Source: Fusarium oxysporum f. sp. lycopersici 4287
Taxonomy: Eukaryota > Ascomycota > Sordariomycetes > Hypocreales > Nectriaceae
DNA length: 64,000 bases
Direction: 5' to 3'
Assembly: GCF_000149955.1 (NCBI RefSeq)
Contig: NC_030995.1
Span: 1,488,001 to 1,552,000 of the forward strand
A program made the translations under genes and the position numbers. Each line of letters starts with the position of its first letter. Position 1 is the first letter of the stretch. The notes beneath the pieces are model-generated. The model made no database searches. It had not been told where the DNA came from and worked only from the letters and a program-made list of their open reading frames with translations. Below are positions 23,414 to 36,167 of the stretch, in pieces.

Positions 23414-25937
23414 TCAAAATTGTGATACAACTGATGGATCGACGGAGTCAAACTGCTGAGGCATACCCATGCCACCTCGAACCCAGTTGAACGCTCCCAT
23501 TCCATCTAGACCAAGGTCACCACCCATTACCATCCAGTCAAAGGGCATCTCCATAATGCCCTGCATGGCATCGCTATCAATCGCTGGCACATCGATGTGT
23601 ATAGCCTCTTCGTCTTCAGGCTCACCAAGCGATAAACCTTCCCTCTCGGCAACTTCTTTCAGTAAGTCGTAGGCTTTTATACTCATACTTGCTCCTGTAT
23701 CAACGACTACTTGATCAACGTCTTCCTGCGATAGTCCCATTTCAAGGGCCTCGGCGAGGGCGAGAGACGCAACAACGAAGCAATATCCTTTTACGCCTGT
23801 CTCTCCAGCACGTATCCGTCTCTCGAACCAAGTCTGCGCACTTTGGAGAACAGCGCGAAGTTCAAAAAGGTTCATGACAGGGCCGCCGCCGAGGCTATCA
23901 TTCTGCTCCTCTGACTTCTTGATAAACTCGAGTGCAACGGAGAAAAGCGTTTGAGTTGGAATCACACGAAACACACCTGCTCCGTTTGTGATGAGGCGGT
24001 TAAAACTGACTGCAGGGTCCAGGGAGCCTCCAGGGGAAGAAGTACCGTAGCGAGGTGTCGATAGGCCAGTGATCTGCGCGAGCTTCAGAGACGAATCGAG
24101 GGATACTTTGCGAGAGTAGTAGTAGGTCGGATCCAGGGCGGAACGGGCGACCATCGGTTGATGAAGAGAGAGGAAGCAGCGGTACGTGAACATTTGAACA
24201 AGAGAACTGTGGAAGTGGGTAAAGATAGTTCGTGGCTGGTGCCTCTGGGCTTCCGATAGAGCAGCAAGTGTCTCTGTTAATGTCCGGCATGCCTTTGTGA
24301 GTTCGGAGTTCAGCCGGAGTGTCTCGGCGTATGAATCCTTGGATCTAAATTCGTTGACATGCTTGATAATGATGAGGCGAAGAGCAAAGGACTTTTGAAG
24401 AGCGAGCTGGACTGACATATCAGTCAGAGTCTCGGGATCGCCAGTTGGTTTTCTATCTGAGTCTGGCTCGTCTGTGAGTTGATCATCATTCAAATTTGCT
24501 GGGGGCCGTGCATCGTAGTGTTTCGAGGAGAGAAGAGGGGGGCCTCCAGCATCGTAGGAGCATTGTAGATTGAGTTCGAGGATGGTTGCCCAGAGGCGGC
24601 GACGGATCTCGGAACGGTAAACGGACATGTTACCAAGATGCCTTGGGTCCCGATGCAATCCCATGTACATAGCCTGTCTGACCAGACTCCCTGCCGAAAC
24701 CCAAGTAAGGTCCTGGCCAACCGCACAACATGCTTTGGCGATGACCAGCATACACATGATCTGAATACCAGCGATAGTCATTCTGCTCTTCTCAGGTGGT
24801 ATCATAAGCCAGATTTGAGCCTCATGGACCCAGTGCATCGAAGTCGCACGCAAGCTGAAGACATCATCGTGTAGAGTTGCTCCGATGGCCATGCACAACT
24901 GAAGCTGCATAAGGAAAACCTGACTGGAGGCTTCAGGATTCTGCCAGTAGCGCTCATACTCTGACATGAAGGTTGGACGATGAAGAATCCGAACCACGCC
25001 CTCGAAGGTGTCAAAATAGGCATTTACAAGCTGATCAGCAAGGCCACGCTCAGGAATATTTTTGCCCAACTTGTCAGTCGACACAGGTTTGGAACGATTT
25101 GCTTTGATAGTGCGGCCCAGAGCTTTGCATTTGACAAAGCCACCGTGGTGTTGATTCTTGCGAGACTCTGCCTCTTTGAGCACATCAAAAACACCGGGAA
25201 ACTATAAGATTTAGTTAGGAAGATTCTGTTTCGTGAAATGGACTACTGACCATGTGAATGCCGTTCATCCAGTGACTTTGACCGAAGAACCTCGTCTTAG
25301 ATACAGTCCCCTTCATAGGAGCCGACTCCGCTTCCTGGTCGTCAGGCTGTATAAACTTGTCTTCTGCTGGTTGCGTGATGTAACAAGACTCGGCTAGCTT
25401 CTGCTCCAGCTCCTTGACTCTCGCAGCCAGGGCATCAACCGTGGAGGCATCGGAGTTGGATCCTACTGTTGAGCTTGGAATGCTAGAAGACGTTCGTCTT
25501 GCAGATGAATTTGATGGAGACTGTCTCTGGGTAGACCCAATGGCTGGGGCCGACCTGGCCGGCACCTGGGAGTTTGAGTCTGAAGCACCAGCATGACCTG
25601 TGCCTTTCTTGGCACGTGAAGCCGGTATGTGAGTTGGGGCATAAGTGCAAGGCGATATCTTAGATTTGACGCAGTTCACACAAGGTAGACTACGATCACA
25701 TCGAATCTTGCGGCGCCGGCATTGCTCACACGAGAGGGCCGGCCGGCGCCGCTTCTTCTCCGTCTTAGCGGCCGAAGACACGGTTCCACCACCGGCAGTT
25801 GCTGTCTCGGCCGGTAGATCAAAGCAAGTGTCCTGCAGGTCTGTCGCTTCTGTAAGGATCTCCTGACTTACATCCAGCGGACTATTAAAGAAGAAGCTGG
25901 GGGTTGAGAGTGTGATTGGGGGTGAATTGCCGGGCAT
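23414..25937 (-). CDS. Zn2Cys6 fungal transcription factor
   Basis: Two exons, 25251-25937 and 23414-25201, joined in phase 0 across a 49-bp intron, give 824 aa. Start is the ATG at 25937 (MPGNSPP); the upstream in-frame extension has no ATG. A basic run KKRRR precedes a GAL4-type binuclear zinc cluster at Cys70, 73, 80, 86, 89 and 97 (C-x2-C-x6-C-x5-C-x2-C-x7-C). A Ser-rich linker and a short leucine-containing coiled coil (VDALAARVKELEQKLAES) follow, as is usual for DNA-binding dimers. Exon 2 carries the fungal-specific transcription factor domain (PF04082 type; LVNAYFDTFEGVVRILHRPTF onward). Target genes cannot be read from the sequence. No biosynthetic cluster adjoins it. Confidence 0.9.
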
Positions 25938-26473
25938 ACTTGATGGATCGAGCTCAGAGAACTCGGCCAAGAAAAAAAACAGCGAGACACGGCAAATTCA
26001 ACAATGCGAACAGTCTGGAAAAAAGTTATAATTCGAAGTATATGTCTGTGATACCATGGCTGGGGGTATGGGCAGTATCAGTCAGTGGAGATGCAAAAGA
26101 CCGAGCCAAAAGACCGAGATTCTATAAGTGACAGTGATGTAAGCTAACCCTATAGGGAAATGGCAAAGATCCCCCAGCAGTTGCTGATGCAGAAGCAGGC
26201 GATTCCTGTTGATTATTAGTGTAAATCTTAAATGATTCTAGACTGTCGGAGTAAGATTCGGTTAAGGGTTGGTCCGATTACTATATAATGCTCGGACATA
26301 CGTGGACATTGAGGATTTAAGACGTCAACTCCTTAGTGCAATGACTACGACATCGGACTTATCTTATCAATCAAGATTTGGATATTGATTCATACCCAGT
26401 CTTGCCAGTTAATGTATTAGTCTACCTGTCTACGCCTTGAACATTTCTGTATAGGATACGCATAGTCCACGCA
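25938..26473. other. intergenic between tandem minus genes
   Basis: Holds the promoter of the Zn2Cys6 gene and the 3' flank of the DUF1308 gene. Nothing else is supported. Confidence 0.5.
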
Positions 26474-28057
26474 TCATGATTCATCATCATTACCATCAGC
26501 CTCATCCTTCTCTTGCCATCCCTCTCTGGGCTTTGCAGCTTTGGCTAATAGGTTCCTCGTCACTTCTAATCGAAATATCTGGGGCCCAGTTTCTTCATCG
26601 CTCTTGCGATGCGCCTCCACCCAAGTTCGGATTTGCCCTCGGACCTCCTTGTTGCTCGTAACAGTAGTGAGGCCAGCCGCCCACCCGTACATGAAGATAG
26701 ACAACTTGGAGCTCTTGAAGCCGCTACTCAAAGCCACATCCTGGGCGACCTGAGGAAGGCTCCCGTTGGAAATACCACAATCAATAGCTTTCATATCCCA
26801 TGCTTCATCGATTACAGAAACTGGTATCTGAACATCAGGTGGTAAGGGGTAAATGGTGAGTTGCTGAAAACGCTGCCGCGTAAGGTCCGAAGATATTTGT
26901 TTCAAATCGTCGCCCCAAGGAACCAACAACCTCCCTCGCTCGCGCTCAGTCTCGGTGCCAACAGTTCGTAGTACATCGTGAAAATGATCCGCTGCTTCAC
27001 GGGTACATACGAGCTTGCGACCTGCTAACACCGGGTACAACACACGAGACATGAGACCCCCTTCATGAGCGTTCTCTTCGTCTATCTGGGCACGCGTCGT
27101 ACGCGACTGCCACGGTTGGGGTTCAAGTCTGAGGTGAGTCAAGTCGGAAATAAGATCGATGAGGATGGTGTGATCGAGGTTGATGGTGGATGTGAGCGAT
27201 GCAAGCTCATTGCCAACCATATTGTCAATAGCTTCGTCAAGCGGAGGAGGGGATGCTGCGACAAAGTCACTATCCTGATCTTCGATGATGACTTTGACAA
27301 GTGGATCAATGTGTTCTAGCTGATCAAGGACTATGTCAAGCTCCCTTTCACCTCGACTAAGACCAGTCAGAACCAGACGTATTTGAGGGAATCTGTATTC
27401 ATGACGGTTCATTCTTGCAGCATTTACTAGCCGTTGTACGTATTTGGCCAAAGGGGTATCCTCCCACTCATCCCGGTCGACTTCATCACCGAGTTCATGG
27501 TCACCCCAGCCCCAGCCGCTATCGTTCAACTGGCGAGCGAGTCTATCACGAGAGATGGCTTTAGCAGCAATCCATTCTCGTCCTTCTTGAACAACATCGA
27601 CCTCAACTCGAGCTTGTTCTTTTAGAAGTCGGTGCAGATTGTGTTTCTCCTGCCCTGAGACCTGTCGTTTTTGGATCTCCCGTTTTCGCAAATCCTTTGA
27701 CGAGCCCTGGAAGGACTGATTTATAGCAACGAAGCTATGGCTTTTCTTAAGACGGTTCCACTGAGCGACGCTCTGCGTCGTTGTAGTGGCACTCGCATCA
27801 AGCTTCTGTTCTCGCTTTGTGAGCTGCAAATCATCCAGATTTGTACTTGAGACTGATATTTCAGTGACGAGGTTGCATAATGTTACATTTTCCCGTTCCA
27901 ATGTGCGTAAGAAAGTTGGTAAGCCAGATGTAGACCTAGAGCTCAACTGCAGAGCTTGGATGAATTGCTTGACTTCATGTATGGTGGTGTCGAGCAGAGT
28001 CAAGTGCCTCTTTGCCGAATCGAGCATTTGAGACGGATAGGGCAGTTTCTGTTCCAT
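26474..28057 (-). CDS. DUF1308 (C7orf25/UPF0415-type) protein
   Basis: Single exon of 527 aa starting at the ATG at 28057. The N-terminal half is helical and charged, with a Trp/Gly-rich insert (WGWGDHELGDE). The C-terminal half contains NLDHTILIDLISDLTHLRLEP followed by VLYPVLAGRKLVCTREAADHF. I recognise these as the core of the DUF1308 family (PF07000), proteins related to human C7orf25 with a PIN-like fold. Their molecular role is not settled. It is divergent from SEC7 with about 1 kb between starts. No signal peptide or membrane segment. Confidence 0.75.
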   Translation of the reverse strand: MEQKLPYPSQMLDSAKRHLTLLDTTIHEVKQFIQALQLSSRSTSGLPTFLRTLERENVTLCNLVTEISVSSTNLDDLQLTKREQKLDASATTTTQSVAQWNRLKKSHSFVAINQSFQGSSKDLRKREIQKRQVSGQEKHNLHRLLKEQARVEVDVVQEGREWIAAKAISRDRLARQLNDSGWGWGDHELGDEVDRDEWEDTPLAKYVQRLVNAARMNRHEYRFPQIRLVLTGLSRGERELDIVLDQLEHIDPLVKVIIEDQDSDFVAASPPPLDEAIDNMVGNELASLTSTINLDHTILIDLISDLTHLRLEPQPWQSRTTRAQIDEENAHEGGLMSRVLYPVLAGRKLVCTREAADHFHDVLRTVGTETERERGRLLVPWGDDLKQISSDLTRQRFQQLTIYPLPPDVQIPVSVIDEAWDMKAIDCGISNGSLPQVAQDVALSSGFKSSKLSIFMYGWAAGLTTVTSNKEVRGQIRTWVEAHRKSDEETGPQIFRLEVTRNLLAKAAKPREGWQEKDEADGNDDES

Positions 28058-29050
28058 TTTGCTGACTTGTATTCAGAGACTTCTCAGAGTTAGGTCTGGG
28101 GAAGGCATGAGAACTTGCGTGACAAAAAGCTTAGGTAAGCTTAGGATAGACTTAAGCAAATTTAACAGCCACTTAGGAGGCCTTTAGGGTGCTTATTTTT
28201 GGCACCCTTGTTAAATGCCGAAGTTTTCTTGCTCACTAAGGAATGTCTCTGATGATGTTGGCTCATATACACCGGCAGACTTTGACTAAGCTGTATTCGA
28301 CTGTTGGCATATGCCTTAAACGGAAATAAAAATATAATTGAATCAGTCTTCCGTGAGAGAAGTTCTACGATTGTTCATTTAAGTAAGCCCTATCGATATC
28401 TCTGCTGATAGATCTAGGCAGCACAGCAAAAATAGTTCTACATTTGTCTCCGTGAATCCTTTTCCTGCAGGTTAAGGGTAGGTAGACATATACTTAGCCA
28501 CATGTGGCTGTCCAGATGACTTACTTAGAAAGTTGTACTGGTACGGTACCTTGTCTGAGAAGACACTATATCCATTCTTGGCCGCTAATTGGCGGGCAGC
28601 TTACGAGGCCTTCCCTGGGCTAGGGGTCCCGTAGTTAGAGCTCATTTTCGGGAAGCGGAGCCTCTGGAAACGCTGTCCACTTTGACTTCGTACCCCTGGT
28701 ACTGTACTTGTTACAGTGTAATAGCTTTAAGAAGGTCGGAAGCTGACAACAACACCAAGGCGCGGGCTATTTTTCTCTCTCCCATCATTTTGGTTGGCTT
28801 CTGTCCAATCTGTATCCATACAGCTGCAGTTGACCTTTGCCATACAGTTCAATCTGTAGGCTGCGCCGAGACTTTAAACGTTACGTTGGAGGCACATGAA
28901 CTTAGCTCCCTCTCCCGCAGCGCCCACGTCTCCTTTCTTTAATTGCCCTGGGAGCGACGTCAACTTTACAACCTCTCTGATTCGACTTCGATCTTCTCGA
29001 CTCTCTCTGTACCCTAAGCGAATGGCCACTGGCCCTTTTTGCGCTCCCCC
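28058..29050. other. divergent promoter region, DUF1308 / SEC7
   Basis: About 1 kb between divergent starts. Near 28129-28150 the motif AAGCTTAGG is repeated in tandem. The last 100 bp are CT-rich. A short uORF overlapping the SEC7 start is listed separately. Confidence 0.5.
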
Positions 29051-29054
29051 ATGA
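29022..29054 (+). promoter_or_regulatory. 10-codon uORF overlapping the SEC7 start codon
   Basis: ATG at 29022 opens a frame of ten codons that stops with TGA at 29052-29054. This TGA shares bases with the SEC7 ATG at 29051 (ATGA overlap). The arrangement resembles termination-reinitiation coupling. It is only relevant if the mRNA starts upstream of 29022. Confidence 0.4.
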
Positions 29055-32000
29055 GCTCCCTCAAATTTGTAGTGTCCTCACTTGAGGCCATTGCCTCGTC
29101 CAAGGATGCTCAGCGCAACAAACAACTGGCCGACTCTACTACCAAAGCACTTGACGCCATCAAAGAACAGGACCAGCTTCCTGATCCCGAGATCGTTTTC
29201 GCTCCTCTACAACTAGCTTCACGCTCTACGAATGTACAGCTTACTACGACCGCACTCGATTGCATCGGCAAGCTCATCTCATACTCGTACTTTTCCGTTC
29301 CAAGTAACCCCCCCGAGGGAACCGAGGAGGGTGCCGAACCTGTCCCTCCCCTGATTGAGCGAGCGATTGATACGATATGTAATTGCTTCCAAGGCGAAAC
29401 GACTGCTGTTGAGATACAGCTTCAGATTGTCAAGTCCTTACTTGCCGCCGTTCTCAATGACAAAATTGTCGTTCATGGCGCTGGTCTGCTCAAGGCCGTG
29501 CGTCAAGTGTATAATGTCTTTTTGTTGTCGCGGAGCACGGCCAACCAGCAGGTTGCTCAGGGGACCTTGACCCAGATGGTCGGTACCGTTTTTGAACGAG
29601 TCAAGACGAGATTACACATGAAGGAGGCTCGCCTGAACCTGGAGCATCTCAAGCATGGAGCCAGCAATGCCACGTTCGACCAGGCCGATACCCCCAACGG
29701 TGCCAATGACAATAACGACCGCGACGAATCCCCAGCTGAGCACTCCGAAGCTGTGAATGCATCGGCCGAACCTCCCGAGAGTGGTGCCAAGCTTACATTG
29801 AAAGATCTCGAGCATCGCAAGAGCTTTGACGACTCGAACCTAGGCGACGGTCCTACCATGGTAACGAGACTTCAACCCGAGCGCAAGGAAACAGGCACCC
29901 CGGTCTCTGACCAGGCTGGCCAGGAGTCTTCACCTCCGGAAGATGGTGAAGTGTTGGATGCTGAGGACGAGGTCTACATCCGTGATGCTTACCTCGTCTT
30001 TCGCTCTTTTTGCAACCTGTCAACCAAGGTTCTGCCACCCGACCAGCTATACGACGTCCGTGGCCAGCCAATGCGCTCCAAACTCATTTCTCTTCACCTT
30101 ATTCACACCCTTCTTAACAACAACATTGCAGTTTTCACCTCTCCCTTTTGTACTATCAAGAATTCAAAAAGCGGCGAGCCTACGAGTTTTCTTCAGGCTA
30201 TCAAGTTCTATCTTTGTCTAAGTATCACCCGCAACGGTGCCAGCTCTGTGGACCGAATATTCAATGTTAGCAGCGAAATCTTCTGGCTGATGATCAAATA
30301 TATGCGCGCCGACTTCAAGGTAAGACTGACACATCGCATAAAAGATGAGATAACTTACACGGATGACAGAAAGAAATCGAGGTGTTTTTGAATGAAATCT
30401 ACCTAGCACTGCTTGCGCGAAGGACTGCGCCTCTTTCTCAAAAGCTGCAGTTTGTTACAATTCTGAACAGATTATGCGCTGATCCTAAGGCGCTTGTTGA
30501 AATTTACCTTAATTACGACTGTGACCAGACAGTTGATAATATTTACCAAACCATCATCGAAGACCTATCAAAGTTCTCCACCACTCCGCTTACTATTACT
30601 ACAATCAACGAACAAGTCTATGAAGAGATGCGACTGAAGACAACGCCTGCGAGCGAGTGGCAGCTCAAGGCAACACTCCCGCCCCCTCTGACCGTTGCTC
30701 ATATTGCTCCTCATCAGGAAACCGAACCTGACTATCCTAAAGAGTATGCAATCAAGCGCCTATCTATCGAAGCTTTAGTTGAGACTTTACGATCTATGGT
30801 GAACTGGTCGGCACCTATACGAGGTGATCCAGAGCCTCCACGTTCTGAAAACCACGACCCCAAGGCTTCTCTCGACCTTCGACCGTCAATTGATCCAAGC
30901 ATCAATGACAGCATCTCTCGTGTCGAAACTCCTCTACCACCATCAACCCCTATATTGGAGGATGACCCGGATCAATTGGAGAAGGAAAAAGCAAGGAAGA
31001 CGGCGCTGATGAAAGGAATTAACCAATTTAATTTCAAGCCGAAGAAGGGTATTCAGATGCTTCTGCGTGATGGCTTCATCCCAAGCGACAGCCCGAAGGA
31101 TATTGCCGAGTTTTTGATAAAGGAGGACAAGCTCGATAAGGCCCAAATCGGCGAGTACTTGGGTGAAGGTGACCAAAAGAACATTGACATCATGCACGCA
31201 TTTGTCGACACCATGGAGTTTGCCAAGAGAAGATTTGTTGATTCTTTGCGCCAATTCCTCCAGTCCTTCCGCCTGCCTGGTGAAGCTCAGAAGATCGATC
31301 GATTCATGCTGAAATTTGCGGAACGTTACGTTCTCGGAAACCCAAATGCCTTTGCCAATGCAGACACCGCATACGTGCTGGCCTATTCAGTCATCTTGCT
31401 CAACACTGATTTGCATAGCGTCAAGATCGCCAAGCGCATGAGCAAGGAGGAATTTATCAAGAACAACCGCGGTATTAACGACAATGCTGATTTACCCGAT
31501 GAATATCTCCTCGGCATCTACGACGAAATCGCCGCCAACGAGATCGTCCTGAAGAGTGAACGTGATGCTGCCGCAGCGGCTGGCAATACCCCCGCCCCAT
31601 CAACCGGTATTGCTGCTGGCCTTGGCCAAGCTCTCTCTAACGTGGGCCGTGATTTGCAGCGTGAGGCCTATATGCAACAATCCGAGGAAATTGCTCTGCG
31701 TTCTGAGCAGCTCTTCAAGGACCTGTTCAAGAGCCAACGCCGCAAAGCCGGCACAAAGTACATACTTGCAACGTCGTTCAAACATGTCAGCCCAATGTTT
31801 AACGTCACCTGGATGTCGATCTTCTCTACACTCTCAAGCCAGATTCAGAAGTCTCACAATCTCGAAGTCAACAAGCTGTGCCTAGAGGGTATGAAGCTTG
31901 CCACTCAAATTGCCTGCCTCTTTGATCTGTCCACACCCAGAGAGGCTTTCATGTCGGCCTTGAAAAACACAACGAACTTGAACAACCCACAGGAAATGTT

Positions 32001-34602
32001 GGCCAAGAATATTGAGGCACTCAAGGTCGTTCTCGAGCTGGGACAGACTGAGGGCAACGTTCTTCGTGAGTCATGGAAGGACATCTTGATGTGTATCAGT
32101 CAACTCGATCGACTTCAACTCATCTCGGGTGGAGTCGACGAGAGTGCTGTGCCTGATGTGTCCAAAGCTCGCTTTCTGCCACCACAAAGATCAGAAACCT
32201 CTGATTCTCGATCTTCCTCAAATTCCAAAAAAGCAACGCGGGCCAGAGCAGGAACTGCATCTAAGGGCTTCTCCACCGAGATTGCCCTAGAGAGTCGGTC
32301 AGATGAGGTGATACGCAGCGTTGACCGCATCTTCACCAATACAGCAACTCTTACCGGCGAGTCCATGGTTTACTTTGCCAGGGCTTTGACGGAAGTCAGT
32401 TGGGATGAGATCAAGGTGTCTGGTTCCAACGACTCACCTCGTACATACAGCTTGCAAAAGATTGTCGAAATCAGCTATTACAACATGAACCGTGTAAGAT
32501 TCGAATGGAGCAACATTTGGGAAGTTTTTGGTGAGCACTTCAACCGTGTTGGATGCCACAATAACATGAACATTGTGTTCTTCGCTCTCGATTCTCTACG
32601 TCAGCTGTCAATGCGATTTATGGAGATTGAAGAACTGGCTGGTTTCAAATTCCAGAAAGATTTCCTGAAGCCTTTTGAGCATGTCCTTGCCAACTCACAT
32701 AATGTGACTGTCAAAGATATGGTTCTCAGATGTCTGATACAAATGATCCAGGCCCGTGGAGATAATATCCGATCAGGTTGGAGGACCATGTTTGGTGTTT
32801 TCACAGTTGCTGCTCGTGATCCTCACGAGAGCATTGTCAATTTGGCCTACGAAAACGTCAACCAGGTGTACAAGACCAAGTTTGGAGTCGTTATTTCCCA
32901 GGGCGCCTTCACTGATCTGATCGTATGCTTGACGGAGTTCTCCAAGAACCTCAAGTTTCAGAAGAAGAGCTTGGCAGCGTTGGAACTATTGAAATCTCTG
33001 ATTCCTACTATGCTCAAGACACCCGAATGTCCATTGTCGCAAAAATACAACAATATCCCACCTCCAGATGGAGCCATGCAGAATTCTGAAAAGCGATCCC
33101 GATCAAACACATCTGTTGAGGAGGGTTACTGGTTCCCCGTTCTCTTCGCCTTCCATGACGTTCTCATGACTGGAGAAGACTTGGAGGTCCGATCAAACGC
33201 TTTGGAGTATTTCTTCGAGACTCTGCTCAAGTACGGCGGCACTTTCCCATCAGAGTTCTGGGATATCCTGTGGCGTCAACAACTCTATCCTATTTTCATG
33301 GTGTTGAGGTCTCGGCCAGAGATGTCTAACGTCCTCAGCCACGAGGAATTGTCAGTATGGCTATCGACCACTATGATTCAGGCTTTGCGGAACATGATCA
33401 CTCTCTTCACACATTACTTCGATGCCCTGGAATACATGTTGGACAGATTCCTGGAGCTTCTGGCGCTTTGTATCTGTCAGGAGAATGACACAATTTCGCG
33501 AATCGGAAGCAATTGCCTTCAACAGCTAATCCTCAAGAATGTGACCAAGTTCAAGCCCGAACATTGGAATAAGCTTGTTGGTGCTTTCGTTGAGCTCTTT
33601 GAGCGAACTACCGCGTACCAACTCTTCACTGCCACTGCAATCAACAACACGGCTTCCATATCACCGCCACCAAATGGCCTTGAGTTCTCGTCAACTGCCT
33701 CGGGAACCACGCCTATGGATGAGACATCTCTCAAAATTAATGGCAAAGAGGAGTTGGAAGATGATCACACTGTTCCAACCCCGTCAGCTGAAGATGAGCT
33801 CCAGACACCAACGGCTGACGCCCCCCACATCGCCCTTGAAGAGTTTAAACCATCTTCCAACCTTCAGCAACAACCTGTAGTAGTTACAGCGGCTCGAAGA
33901 CGATTTTTCAACCGAATAATCTCTCGTTGTGTCTTGCAGCTCTTGATGATCGAGACGGTCAATGAGTTGTTCAGCAACGACACTGTCTACGCACATATTC
34001 CCTCCGCAGAGCTTCTTCGACTCATGTCTTTACTTAAGCGGTCTTTCCAGTTTGCCCGCCGCTTTAACGAGGACAAGGAATTGCGCATGCGACTCTGGCG
34101 TGAGGGTTTCATGAAGCAGCCTCCCAACCTTCTGAAGCAGGAGAGTGGCTCGGCAGCCACTTACATCTCTATCCTGTTCCGTATGTTTGCGGACAATGCG
34201 CCTGAGCGACTGGAGAGCCGGCCTGCTGTGGAGGACGCGTTAGTGCCACTTTGCAAGGATATTGTTCACGGCTACACTACTCTTGAAGAGGAGAGCCAGC
34301 ATCGCAATATCGTTGCATGGCGGCCCGTTGTTGTCGATGTTCTAGAAGGCTTTGTCACATTCCCTGAGGATGCGTTCAAGAAACACATCCCCGATTTCTA
34401 TCCTCTTGCGGTTGAACTTCTCACCAAGGACCTTACCGCAGACTTACGATCGTCTCTCCTTCTGGTCCTGCGACGAGTTGGAGAGGTTGGCCTGGGTATC
34501 GAGGGCATGACACAAGCGGGACAACGGCGAGACAGCGAAGCCAGCAGAGCTACGGCAGAACCGGTCGGCGACCGAGAGGCGGACGCAAGGAGAATGCTTT
34601 AG
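29051..34602 (+). CDS. SEC7: Sec7 Golgi Arf guanine-nucleotide exchange factor
   Basis: Two exons, 29051-30319 and 30370-34602, give 1833 aa, about the usual size for fungal Sec7/BIG proteins. The protein loads GTP onto Arf at the trans-Golgi to drive vesicle formation. The N-terminal ~210 residues form the helical DCB region. An acidic linker follows, then the HUS region (FLNEIYLALLARR and downstream). The catalytic Sec7 domain is at roughly 632-820, with the glutamic finger in FRLPGEAQKIDRFM and the conserved AYVLAYSVILLNTDLHS. HDS helical domains fill the rest (for example KIVEISYYNMNRVRFEWSNI). The 50-bp intron has a GTAAGA donor. I chose the ATG at 29051 because it opens the conserved SSLKFVVSSLEAIASS start; the frame upstream of it has no ATG. 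Confidence 0.95.
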
Positions 34603-35008
34603 GATGGGCGTCTTCCACGGTTGTTGACGGTGAGGAGAAGCAGGGCGTTGGATGGATTATCAGAGAATGTTGGTTTTCATGACGTTGTTCTAGATACCCC
34701 AGGCTATCCCATACGGCGATAGGCTGGCCTGGGAATTTGTATTATGAATTGTATCGGGATGTGATAATATACATGTATGTATTCATATACATCCCATCAG
34801 TGCTGGTCTTTATTTGATTGTGGGCGTAGCCTGTGATGTTTCATTGCCCACTCCTGCATGGCATCTCTCCTAAAAGTATGAGGAGATAAAAATTTGATAT
34901 CTTTTTATTGATATGCTGATTTAAAGCACTTGGGTAGAACAACTGGCCTCTCCTTAGTTCCATGTTCTTTCTTTCTTCGTTCCTAAACTCCGTCGAGATC
35001 ATATGCGC
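34603..35008. other. convergent intergenic region
   Basis: 3' flanks of SEC7 and the HSM3-like gene. No other feature is supported. Confidence 0.5.
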
Positions 35009-36167
35009 CTAGTCGAGGATTCGACTGATGTACCTAGCCAATGGTTCTGCCTCCTCCTGTATGGTCCGATCTGGAAGCGTTCTCAACGCCTGCTTGAGTT
35101 CCTGATCTTGTGAAGTCGCCGCCTTGACAACATTTCGCACAATAGCATCCTTATCCGCCGAGTCTCCTGCAATTCTCATGATGCTCACGAATGACTCGTA
35201 AAAAACGATGAGAGTTTGATGCATGAGCACGTCGCTTGTGTCCACCATGCTCAGCGCTGCCCATTGAAGTAGTCCATGCCCGATGGACTCATCGGCGTAC
35301 TCAGGAAGAGGGAACAGGTCTGGGAATGGGGATATGGCCATGGCGCGGGGGTGAAGAGCTGTAAGACGGGGAATGAGTCGAAGAAGGCGATCTTGCGCAA
35401 AGGTTGCTTGACGGTTGATGATCGCAGGACGGCATAGTGAGACAATGAGTTCGAGGTAATGGCGATCCCAGATGACTAGACGCCAGAGACTGGCGTGGCC
35501 AGGAATACGGCGCTTGATGAGCTGTGTTTCTGCTGGGCTGGCACCATTCACGCCGTTCGACATGGTCGTGTCAGGAATGATGTCGCAATCTGTCTCTAGC
35601 AAACTGCCCAGTACTCTGGTAGATCGCCCACCGACATCTGCATCCGGAGAGCTCAGCCATATCCGAAGGAGCTCCTCGACGACCTCGGGCAACGAAGCCA
35701 GGGAATCAACCTCTGCAGGACTGCTGGCGGCCTTCTGAATGATGTTGAGAGCGAGTAAATTTGCGCCAGGAAGCGGTGATTGGAGAGCAGAAACAAGAGA
35801 TTCGGCACCGCCGAGTGATAGGCACTGCGTGAAAGAGAAGGGAGAAAGAAGCTTGGTGGTCAGGGAGAAGACGACGCTGAGGCTTGTAGGATCTTGAGTG
35901 GTGGTCTTCAGGAGAGACATGAGCGGAGGGAGTAGAGTTGGCTGAATGATAGGGATGTTTGAAGCTGTAGTCAGTCAGCGCCTAGAATTCCTCAGTGGTT
36001 GATGATTATTTACGTGTGAGTTGGAGCTCAACATCGTCAAAGAGCTTGTTGTTCAGTGGTGCCGATTCATTTCCTGGCTCATGAAGTTCAGTGAGATGGG
36101 AGAGTAATTCTGCCAGGCCAGTGACAGGAGCGCCATCGCTATTCTGGGGCACGACTCTCTCAGACAT
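35009..36167 (-). CDS. HSM3/PSMD5-like proteasome assembly chaperone
   Basis: Two exons, 36014-36167 and 35009-35964, give 369 aa. The start is the ATG at 36167 (MSERVVPQ). The intron is 49 bp with a GTAAAT donor and GACTACAG acceptor. The protein is a run of short helical repeats (for example LGGAESLVSALQSPLPGANLLALNIIQKAA) like the HEAT/ARM repeats of Hsm3 and PSMD5, which hold Rpt1 and Rpt2 during assembly of the 26S regulatory particle. It has no signal peptide or membrane segment. The family call rests on overall layout and size and is moderate; another ARM-repeat protein is possible. It shares a 561-bp divergent region with RPC31. Confidence 0.55.
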
